This document shows, piece by piece, positions 6,639-12,965 of a stretch of DNA of 14,888 nt. Each line of letters opens with the position of its first letter. Position 1 is the stretch's first letter. The notes under the pieces are model-generated. The model searched no databases. It was not told the DNA's origin and worked only from the letters and a program-made list of their open reading frames with translations. The position numbers and the translations under genes were made by a program. Location: NCBI GenBank assembly GCA_051747405.1, contig JBNJGC010000055.1:1-14888 (forward strand), read 5' to 3'. This DNA is from JAPHTQ01 sp051747405. Its GTDB lineage: Bacteria; Pseudomonadota; Gammaproteobacteria; Thiohalomonadales; Thiohalomonadaceae.

Positions 6639-7718
6639 CTATTGGATGGCGTAGAGGGCGCCGTCGGTGCTGCCGAAGTAGAGCTTGTCGTCCTTGATCG
6701 CCGGCGAGGTGACCACCGCCCCCTGAGTGGCGAAGGCCCAGGCGCCGCGACCGGTTGCGGCATCCACCGCATGCAGCTTCCTGTCGTAGGCGCCGGTGTA
6801 GACTAAACCGTCGCCCACGGCGACCCCGCCGGTGATCCACTCACGCACTTTGTACTTCCAGCGGGGGCGGTGGCTCTCCAGGTCGATGGCGTAGAGGGTG
6901 CCGTCGTGGGAGCCGAAGTAGACACTGTCGCCGTGGACCGCCGCGGCGCCGGTGATCGGCCCCTCGGCCCGGTAACGCCACTGCTGCTGTCCGGTCTTGA
7001 TGTCGACCACGTAGAGGGTGGCATCGTGGCTGCCGATGTAGACACTCTCGCCGTGCACCACCGGGTCGGCGTGGATCTTGTCGCGGCTGCTGAAACGCCA
7101 GCGCTCGTTGCCACTACCGCTCTCCAGCGCCACCAACTCACCGGCATCGTTTCCGAACAGCACCAGCCCACCGGCCAGCGCCGGTGAGGAGTAGCTGGCT
7201 GCGCCGGCGCTAAAGCGCCACTGCTGGCGGCCTGTGGCGGCCTCGACGGCATAGGCATCCCCGGCCACATTGGCGAAGTAGAGCATGCCGTCGGCCAGTA
7301 CGGGGGAGGTGGTGATAGAGCCGCTGCTGCGGAATGTCCAGCGCTGCTGACCGGTTTGGCTGTCGACCGCGTAGAGGCGGCCATCCTGGCTGCCGATGTA
7401 GACGCTGCCCTGATCGACCGCCGGTGCACCGCCCATCGGCCCATCGGTACGGAAGCGCCACCGCTCGCTGCCATCGCCGACGTTCACCGCGAAGAGGTCG
7501 CCCTTGCTATTACCGAAGTAGGCCACCTCGCCGCTGACCACCGCCGAGGTCTTGATCTGACCGTCGGTGCTGAATTTCCACTTAATGCTGTGCAGAGAGG
7601 GGACGCCGCTGCTGAATACCCCGCTGTTGGCGGCATCGGCGCGGTACATCTCCACCTTGGGGCCGCCACAGGCGCTGAGGCTGAGGGCGGCTGCGATAAA
7701 TAGGGCTGCGTTGCGCAT
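6639..7718 (-). CDS. PQQ-repeat (eight-bladed beta-propeller) lipoprotein
   Basis: This 359-residue protein starts with a lipoprotein signal: MRNAALFIAAALSLSAC, lipobox L-S-A-C17, with Gly at +2, which favours outer-membrane sorting. The rest is eight repeats of about 40 residues, each with a [GS]-x-[IV]-x-x-[SGA]-P/A strand, a YxG/F-S-x-D-G-x-L-Y-A-[VI]-D strand and a closing W-[RTK]-[FY]. The N-terminal IKWKFST strand probably closes the last blade. Such repeats are named for PQQ enzymes but do not by themselves mean PQQ is bound; no quinoprotein catalytic residues are apparent. The fold resembles BamB, yet the usual engA/hisS neighbours are missing, so it is more likely a scaffold of unknown partner. 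The ATG at 7718 has GGAGAGAGGA upstream; the frame open to 7814 is not needed. Confidence 0.88.
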   Translation of the reverse strand: MRNAALFIAAALSLSACGGPKVEMYRADAANSGVFSSGVPSLHSIKWKFSTDGQIKTSAVVSGEVAYFGNSKGDLFAVNVGDGSERWRFRTDGPMGGAPAVDQGSVYIGSQDGRLYAVDSQTGQQRWTFRSSGSITTSPVLADGMLYFANVAGDAYAVEAATGRQQWRFSAGAASYSSPALAGGLVLFGNDAGELVALESGSGNERWRFSSRDKIHADPVVHGESVYIGSHDATLYVVDIKTGQQQWRYRAEGPITGAAAVHGDSVYFGSHDGTLYAIDLESHRPRWKYKVREWITGGVAVGDGLVYTGAYDRKLHAVDAATGRGAWAFATQGAVVTSPAIKDDKLYFGSTDGALYAIQ

Positions 7719-7770
7719 TGTGTTCCTCTCTCCTTGCAGTGATCCGGCGCTGGGCACGAAACAGTGCCAG

Positions 7771-7786
7771 GTAAGTATAGACTTAC
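7771..7786 (-). promoter_or_regulatory. Candidate -10 box and palindrome for the PQQ-repeat lipoprotein
   Basis: Read on the minus strand, TATACT (7774-7779) matches the -10 consensus at five of six positions, about 56 nt before the ATG at 7718. It sits inside a perfect inverted repeat, GTAAGT-ATAG-ACTTAC (7771-7786), that could bind a repressor. A weak CCTACA lies 17 nt upstream as a possible -35. This is a visual call only. Confidence 0.35.
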
Positions 7787-7869
7787 TCATACCGGGTGTA
7801 GGTCTGTGTCCCACGCCCTGTATCTTGCCAATGACCTATTATGGAACTATGCCATAGAACGGTGGGACT

Positions 7870-7980
7870 GGCTATTACAGGCCGACCACAGACTTTGCCA
7901 CGGTCGGTGTAAGCCCTTGAGGGGTGGTCGTCTGCCGCAGGGCGGCGGCAGACGCGTCTCCAGGGAGGGCACGGCGTGCC
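7870..7980. other. Candidate structured RNA or palindromic element
   Basis: Three adjacent hairpins are visible. The first pairs GGC, TTACA and CCGACC (7870-7887, with two 2-nt bulges) with GGTCGG, TGTAA and GCC (7902-7915), 14 bp in all. The second has a perfect 10-bp stem CGTCTGCCGC-AGGGCG-GCGGCAGACG (7929-7954), extended outside by CCCTTGAG against CTCCAGGG with one mismatch. The third is GGCAC-GGC-GTGCC (7968-7980). No T-run follows, so it is not a simple terminator. No known riboswitch motif was recognised. It may be an untranslated RNA or a dispersed repeat; the strand is unknown. Confidence 0.4.
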
Positions 7981-8050
7981 GAATATCAGGGGCGTACAGC
8001 CGCCGTACACGGGTTGTGAGGTGAGTATGCGCCCACTCAGTGTGCATGGT

Positions 8051-8099
8051 TATATCGAGTCGATATATATCTTGATGATATAGCCACTCGGGGTATAGT
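8051..8099 (+). promoter_or_regulatory. padR operator and promoter
   Basis: Two inverted repeats overlap by two bases: TATATCGA-G-TCGATATA (8051-8067, perfect 8-bp arms) and TATATC-TTGAT-GATATA (8066-8082, perfect 6-bp arms). They overlap a promoter with -35 TTGATG (8072-8077) and -10 TATAGT (8094-8099), spacing 16. PadR-family regulators normally repress their own operon by binding such palindromes, so autoregulation is likely. The predicted transcript would start at about 8106, the first base of the padR ATG. Confidence 0.6.
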
Positions 8100-8105
8100 T
8101 GCAGG

Positions 8106-8645
8106 ATGGATATCAAAACGCTCTGTCTGGGTGTGCTCACCCTGGGTGACGCCAGCGGCTATGAGATCAAACGCCTCTTCGAGGACTCTTTCAGCCACTT
8201 CTATGTGGCGGGGTTCGGCTCGATCTATCCGGCGCTGGCGGAGTTGACCCGGCATGGCCACGTGACCGCCAGTAGCGTCACCCAGCAGAAACGTCCCGCC
8301 AAAAAGGTCTACCATTTGACTGAGTCGGGACGTCAGCGCTTTATCCGGGCGCTGGAGGAGACCTATCCGGCGCATCGGGTCCGTTCCGACTTTATGGTAT
8401 TGGCCGCCTTTGCCCACTTGCAGAGTCGGGAGCGGATGGCGCAGGTGCTGGATACCCGGCTGGTGGACATTGCGGCACAGCTCGCCTTGATCGATGAGTG
8501 TGTCGATGCCCGCGCCGAGGGTGGCCCCGGCGTCGTCTTCGCTGCCGGTTATGCGCGTGCGGTGCTGGAGGCGGGAGAGCGCTATATCCGCCAGCACCGC
8601 ACAACCTTATTGCAAGCACTCACCAACCAGGAATCCCCCACGTGA
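8106..8645 (+). CDS. PadR-family transcriptional regulator
   Basis: This 179-residue protein has the PadR winged-helix domain at residues ~1-85. Typical features are the LxLGDASGYEIKRLFE helix, the recognition helix with SIYPALAELTRHGHV, and the wing strand KKVYHLTESGRQRF. The C-terminal ~90 residues are helical, as in long PadR proteins (Vir_act_alpha_C type), and should mediate dimerisation. PadR regulators bind a ligand that releases them from DNA, often one exported by the pump they control. The gene heads the operon with a membrane fusion protein and an RND permease; its stop overlaps the next start (GTGA). There is no clear Shine-Dalgarno (GCAGG directly before ATG), consistent with a leaderless message. 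Confidence 0.92.
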   Translation: MDIKTLCLGVLTLGDASGYEIKRLFEDSFSHFYVAGFGSIYPALAELTRHGHVTASSVTQQKRPAKKVYHLTESGRQRFIRALEETYPAHRVRSDFMVLAAFAHLQSRERMAQVLDTRLVDIAAQLALIDECVDARAEGGPGVVFAAGYARAVLEAGERYIRQHRTTLLQALTNQESPT

Positions 8646-9727
8646 AACGCTCCTACCTCATCGCTGCGGCGACTCTGCTGGCCATCACCCTGTGGATGCT
8701 GAGCGGCATGCTCGGCCCCCTCTCCGACGACGCCGATGAGGCGTCGCAGACAGCACAGGAGGAGCCTTTGACCCGGGTGGAGGTCGAGCTGAGGGAGGCC
8801 GAGTCGGTGGCCCGTGAGGTGGTCGTCCAGGGGCAGAGCCAGGCCAAGCACGAGCTGGTGGTCAAGGCGCAGTTGAGTGCGGAGATCAGCGAGTTGTTGG
8901 TGGAGCAGGGGCAGCGGGTAGAGCGTGGTCAGACCCTGCTGCGGCTGGCCGAGGAGGAGCGCGCGCAGGAGTTGGCCCAAGCCCGCGCCCTGGTCGCCCA
9001 GCGCGAGCTGGAGTATCAGGCGGCGCAATCGCTGCGGGAGAAGGGGCTCCAGGCGGCACGCCAGCTGGCCGAGGCGGAGACCCTGCTGCACACGGCCCGG
9101 GTAACGCTCAAGCGGGCCGAGCTGGGGATGGCGCGGTTGCGTGTCCGCGCCCCCTTCACCGGCTGGATTCAGGCCCGGCATGTGGCGCCGGGGGAGGCTG
9201 TTCAGGTGGCCTCGCCGCTGCTCACCCTGATGGCGCTTGACCCGTTGGTGCTGCGCGGTGACGTGGCCGAAGGCGAGGTGGGGCGGTTGCGTCCCGGCAT
9301 GCGCGCACGCGCCGAGCTAAGCGACGGGCAGCAGTTGGAGGGTGTGATCACCTATATCGCCCCGCAGGCCCACAGCGACACACGAACCTTTGCCGTCGAG
9401 ATGGAGGCGGCCAACCCCGAGGGGCGGCATCGCGGCGGGATGAGCGCCACGCTGCATATTCCTCTGGAGTCGGTGGAGGCGCACCAGCTCTCCCCGGCGC
9501 TGCTCTCGCTCACCGACGACGGGGTGTTGGGCGTCAAGACCGTGGATGAGGCCGGTGTGGTCCAGTTCCACCCGGTGGAGATCCTCAAGTCCGGTCGCGA
9601 CGGTCTCTGGGTGGCGGGCCTGCCAGAGCAGCTGCGGCTGATCACGGTGGGTCAGGGTTTCGTCCGCGCCGGCGATCGGGTCGAGGCGGTCGAGGCAAAG
9701 GCCAAGCCCAACGGGACGACGCCATGA
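8642..9727 (+). CDS. RND efflux membrane fusion protein (periplasmic adaptor, HlyD/AcrA type)
   Basis: This 361-residue protein is the periplasmic adaptor linking an RND permease to an outer-membrane channel. Residues ~4-24 form a hydrophobic signal-anchor without a lipobox cysteine, so an uncleaved anchor is likely. The first half of the lipoyl (barrel-sandwich) domain holds VVKAQLSAEISELLVEQGQRVERGQTLLRL. A helical hairpin of about 50 residues rich in Ala/Glu/Gln follows. The second lipoyl half carries LRVRAPFTGWIQARHVAPGEAV, and then beta-barrel and membrane-proximal domains. The start is GTG at 8642, overlapping the padR stop, with AGGAA 8 nt upstream; the longer open frame to 8498 lies inside padR. 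Its stop overlaps the permease start in ATGA. Confidence 0.92.
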   Translation: MKRSYLIAAATLLAITLWMLSGMLGPLSDDADEASQTAQEEPLTRVEVELREAESVAREVVVQGQSQAKHELVVKAQLSAEISELLVEQGQRVERGQTLLRLAEEERAQELAQARALVAQRELEYQAAQSLREKGLQAARQLAEAETLLHTARVTLKRAELGMARLRVRAPFTGWIQARHVAPGEAVQVASPLLTLMALDPLVLRGDVAEGEVGRLRPGMRARAELSDGQQLEGVITYIAPQAHSDTRTFAVEMEAANPEGRHRGGMSATLHIPLESVEAHQLSPALLSLTDDGVLGVKTVDEAGVVQFHPVEILKSGRDGLWVAGLPEQLRLITVGQGFVRAGDRVEAVEAKAKPNGTTP

Positions 9728-12700
9728 ACGGGTTGATCGACGCGGCCTTCAGCCGCAGCCGGACCGTGTTGGCCCTGCTGGTGCTGCTGTTGGTCAGCGG
9801 CACGGTCGCCTACGTCACCATCCCCAAGGAAGCGGAGCCGGATGTGGCCATCCCCATCATCTACGTCTCCATGCACCATGAGGGGATCTCCCCCGAGGAT
9901 GGCGAGCGACTGCTGGTGCGGCCTATGGAGAAGGAGCTGCAGACCATCGAGGGGGTCAAGGAGATGCGCTCCAGCGCCGAGGAGAGCCACGCCTCGGTGC
10001 TGCTGGAGTTCGACGCCGGTTTCGACAGCGACAAGGCGCTGCAGGATGTGCGCGAGAAGGTCGACCTGGCGAAGACAGAGCTGCCCGCCGAGACCGACGA
10101 GCCGAGCGTCAACGAGGTCAACGTCGCCCTGTTCCCGGTGCTGGTCGTCACCCTCGCCGGGGATGTGCCGGAGCGGACCCTGCTGAGCCTCTCGCGCAGC
10201 CTCAAGGACGAGATCGAGGGGCTGCGCGAGGTGCTGGAGGCGGATGTGGCCGGCGACCGCGAGGAGGTGGTCGAGGTGGTGGTTGAGCCCCGTGTGCTCG
10301 ACAGCTACGGCATCTCCTACGAGGAGCTCATTAACTTCGTCTGGCGCAACAACAAGCTGGTGGCCGCCGGTGCGCTGGATACCGGCAAGGGGCGCATTGC
10401 GCTGAAGGTACCGGGCCTGCTCGAAGGGGCGGAGGATGTCCTCTCCCTGCCGGTAAAGGTGGTGGAGGATCGGGTGGTCACCTTCGGCGATGTGGCCACG
10501 GTGCGCCGCACCTTCAAGGACCCGACCAGCTTCGCCCGCGTAGGGGGGCGACCGGCAATCAGTCTGGAGATCACCAAGCGGGTCGGTGAGAACATCATCG
10601 AGACCATCGACAAGGTGCGTCAACTGGTCGAGGAGGAGCGCCAGAGCTGGCCCGAGGGGGTGGAGGTCAGCTACTCCCAGGACAAGTCCGAGGATGTGAA
10701 GATGATGCTCTCGGACCTGCAGAACAATGTAATCAGCGCCGTGCTGCTGGTGATGATCGTCATCGTCGCCGCCCTCGGCCTGCGCACCGCCGGCTTGGTG
10801 GGGTTGGCCATCCCCGGCTCCTTCCTGACCGGGATCCTTATCATCTACGCGCTGGGACTGACCATCAATATCGTGGTGCTGTTTGCCCTGATCATGGCGG
10901 TGGGGCTGCTCATCGACGGGGCCATTGTGGTGACTGAACTGGCGGATCGAAAAATGGCCGAAGGGCTCCCCCGCGGAGAGGCCTTCGCCTTTGCCGCCAA
11001 GCGCATGAGCTGGCCCATCACCGCCTCCACCGCCACCACCCTGGCCGCTTTTATGCCGCTGCTGTTCTGGCCTGGTGTGGTGGGTGAATTCATGAAATAC
11101 CTGCCGATCACCCTACTGGCGACACTCACCGCCTCGCTGGCGATGGCGCTTATCTTTGTCCCCACCCTGGGGCGGCTGGTGGGCAAGCGTACCCCCCTGG
11201 GCGAGACCGCGCTGCGCAGCCTCGCCGCCTCGGAGCAGGGGGAGTTGCACGAGATCCGGGGGCTGACCGGACTCTATATCCGCCTGCTTGAGTGGCTGCT
11301 GGCCCACCCGCTGAAGATCCTCGCGCTGGTGACGCTCGTTCTGGTGGTGGTCTATAGCAGCTATGCCGTATACGGCAAGGGGGTGGAGTTTTTCCCCTCG
11401 GTGGAGCCGGAGCGGGCTGCCATCAATGTTCGCGCACGAGGTAACCTCTCGGTCTACGAGCAGGATACGCTGGTACGCCGGGTGGAGCAGCGGGTGCTGG
11501 ATATGCCCGAGATCGCCACTCTTTACAGCCGTAGCGGGATCAATCTGCGCGGCCAGAATCTGCCGGCGGATACCGTCGGCGTGATCCAGATGGAGTTTGT
11601 CGATTGGCAACAGCGCCGCCCGGCATCGGAGATCCTCGCAGAGGTGCGTCGGCGTACCGAGGATATCGCCGGTATCATGATTGAGGTGCGCAAGCAGGAG
11701 GGCGGACCGCCGGTGGGCAAACCGGTGCAGTTACAGCTCAGTTCACGCTACCCGCAGCTACTGGAACCGGCGGTGATCAAGGTGCGTGAACTGCTCGATG
11801 AGGTGGGCGGCTTTATCGATGTGGAGGATGACCGACCGCTGCCGGGCATCGAGTGGCAGCTTAGCGTGGACCGAACCCAGGCGGCCCGCTTCGGGGCCGA
11901 TATCACCGTAGTGGGTAATGCGGTGCAGATGGTGACCAACGGTATCAAAGTGAGCGACTACCGCCCCGATGATGCCGACGATGAGGTGGACATCATCGTG
12001 CGCCTGCCGGAGGGCAACCGTGAGCTGGATCAGCTCGACCGGTTGCGGGTGCAGACCCGCTACGGCCTGGTGCCGATCAGCAACTTCATCAGCCGGGCGG
12101 CGGCCCCCCAACTCGGCTCCATCAGCCGTGTCGATGGCCTGCGGGTTCATACCGTCAAGGCCGATGTGGAGGAGGGGCTGCTACCGGCCAACAAAGTCAC
12201 TGAGATCCAGCAGTGGCTGGATGAGAATGTCGAGCTCGACCCCCGCCTCAGCCTCACATTCAAGGGCGAGGATCAGGAGCAGCGCGAATCGCGCGCCTTT
12301 CTCAGCAAGGCCTTCAGCATCGCCCTGTTTGTGATGGGGATTATCCTGGTGACCCAGTTCAACAGCTTCTACCAGGCCTTTCTCATCCTCACCGCGGTGA
12401 TCTTTTCCACTGTCGGCGTGCTGCTGGGGCTGCTCACCACCGGCCAGCCGTTCGGTATCGTCATGAGCGGGATCGGCATCATCGCCCTGGCCGGTATTGT
12501 GGTGAATAACAATATCGTGCTTATCGACACCTTCAACATCCTGCGTCGCAACGGTGTAGAGGCCACCGAGGCGGTGCTGCGCACCGCGGCACAACGCTTG
12601 CGTCCGGTGCTATTGACCACCATTACCACCATACTCGGCCTGCTGCCCATGGTGCTCAAGTTGAATATCGACCTGATCGACCGTGAACTGACCAGCGGCG

Positions 12701-12843
12701 CCCCCTCCACCCAGTGGTGGGCGCAGCTGGCGACCGCCGTGGCCGGTGGGCTCGCCTTCGCTACCCTGCTGACCCTGATCCTCACCCCCTGCCTGTTATT
12801 GCTGGGTGAGAAGCTCAAACAGCGGGTGCATTCGGGGGGGTGA
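9724..12843 (+). CDS. RND efflux permease (HAE1/AcrB superfamily)
   Basis: This 1039-residue inner-membrane proton antiporter has the standard RND plan: TM1 near the N-terminus followed by PKEAEPDV, a large periplasmic loop, TM2-6 (from ~337), TM7 (~533), a second loop, and TM8-12 (from ~860). It should export small molecules with the adaptor encoded just upstream. In TM4 the sequence is G-L-L-I-D398-G399-A-I-V: one of the two aspartates used by AcrB (D407/D408) is Gly. In TM10, where AcrB has K940, there is G-I-V-V-N-N-N-I (N928-N930). The proton relay therefore differs from AcrB, as in some other RND subgroups. Substrate is unknown. No outer-membrane factor gene follows; the intron is found directly after the stop. 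Confidence 0.94.
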   Translation: MNGLIDAAFSRSRTVLALLVLLLVSGTVAYVTIPKEAEPDVAIPIIYVSMHHEGISPEDGERLLVRPMEKELQTIEGVKEMRSSAEESHASVLLEFDAGFDSDKALQDVREKVDLAKTELPAETDEPSVNEVNVALFPVLVVTLAGDVPERTLLSLSRSLKDEIEGLREVLEADVAGDREEVVEVVVEPRVLDSYGISYEELINFVWRNNKLVAAGALDTGKGRIALKVPGLLEGAEDVLSLPVKVVEDRVVTFGDVATVRRTFKDPTSFARVGGRPAISLEITKRVGENIIETIDKVRQLVEEERQSWPEGVEVSYSQDKSEDVKMMLSDLQNNVISAVLLVMIVIVAALGLRTAGLVGLAIPGSFLTGILIIYALGLTINIVVLFALIMAVGLLIDGAIVVTELADRKMAEGLPRGEAFAFAAKRMSWPITASTATTLAAFMPLLFWPGVVGEFMKYLPITLLATLTASLAMALIFVPTLGRLVGKRTPLGETALRSLAASEQGELHEIRGLTGLYIRLLEWLLAHPLKILALVTLVLVVVYSSYAVYGKGVEFFPSVEPERAAINVRARGNLSVYEQDTLVRRVEQRVLDMPEIATLYSRSGINLRGQNLPADTVGVIQMEFVDWQQRRPASEILAEVRRRTEDIAGIMIEVRKQEGGPPVGKPVQLQLSSRYPQLLEPAVIKVRELLDEVGGFIDVEDDRPLPGIEWQLSVDRTQAARFGADITVVGNAVQMVTNGIKVSDYRPDDADDEVDIIVRLPEGNRELDQLDRLRVQTRYGLVPISNFISRAAAPQLGSISRVDGLRVHTVKADVEEGLLPANKVTEIQQWLDENVELDPRLSLTFKGEDQEQRESRAFLSKAFSIALFVMGIILVTQFNSFYQAFLILTAVIFSTVGVLLGLLTTGQPFGIVMSGIGIIALAGIVVNNNIVLIDTFNILRRNGVEATEAVLRTAAQRLRPVLLTTITTILGLLPMVLKLNIDLIDRELTSGAPSTQWWAQLATAVAGGLAFATLLTLILTPCLLLLGEKLKQRVHSGG

Positions 12844-12875
12844 GGGTTCAAGTTCAAAGTTCAAGGTTTCAAGGG
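12844..12875. repeat. Short TTCAAG-type tandem repeat after the permease stop
   Basis: Right after the stop codon, TTCAAG, TTCAAAG, TTCAAGG and TTTCAAGG follow each other (12847-12874), four imperfect 6-8 bp units. Heptad-like simple repeats of this type occur between genes in many proteobacteria. The adjacent intron end lies a few bases further on, so the repeat forms the 3' exon side of the insertion. Confidence 0.7.
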
Positions 12876-12879
12876 CCGG

Positions 12880-12914
12880 GTGACCCCGGGTGATTGCTCA
12901 CCCGGGGTTCCCAC
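12880..12914 (-). ncRNA. Group II intron domain VI
   Basis: On the minus strand, GTG and CAC close a helix with a small internal loop (GGAA opposite U), then CCCCGGGTGA-GCAA-TCACCCGGGG forms a perfect 10-bp stem capped by a GNRA tetraloop. The usual unpaired branch-point adenosine on the 3' strand is not seen. Confidence 0.7.
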
Positions 12915-12915
12915 A

Positions 12916-12948
12916 GATCCGGACGTGCGCAACTCACGCATCCGGCTC
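12916..12948 (-). ncRNA. Group II intron domain V (catalytic hairpin)
   Basis: This 33-nt hairpin pairs GAGCCGGA with TCCGGATC. The catalytic AGC triad is present, but its G faces an A instead of the usual U. An ACG bulge side follows the upper stem GCGT/GCGC. It lies 17 nt after the maturase stop codon, the normal position. Confidence 0.8.
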
Positions 12949-12965
12949 CTCAAACCAAACTTTCG

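Larger units (their letters stand above)
7719..8105. other. Intergenic region between divergent lipoprotein and padR genes
   Basis: This 387-bp stretch has no convincing gene. Next to the lipoprotein it holds a minus-strand promoter-like element and a small hairpin, GGCAC-GAAACA-GTGCC (7753-7768), in the probable leader. In the middle is a strongly structured segment (about 7870-7980). Its right end is AT-rich and carries the padR operator and promoter. ORFs that cross it are short, start poorly and lack recognisable domains. Confidence 0.7.

Noticed and set aside
6639..7718. Calling the propeller lipoprotein BamB
   Set aside because: The fold and lipobox fit, but the usual neighbours are absent and the general PQQ-repeat pattern is shared by many proteins.
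7764..8024. Plus-strand open frame of 86 codons (and minus-strand 7783-8010) in the lipoprotein/padR spacer
   Set aside because: Its translation is Arg/Gly-rich without a domain, there is no ribosome site, and the DNA is better explained by hairpins and promoters.
9652..10623. Long minus-strand open frame (323 codons) antisense to the permease
   Set aside because: It lies opposite the well-conserved RND permease in GC-rich DNA and has no recognisable domain; it is a shadow of the codon bias.
12883..12910. Intrinsic terminator for the efflux operon
   Set aside because: The strong hairpin belongs to intron domain VI on the other strand and no T-run follows on the plus strand; any terminator role is secondary.
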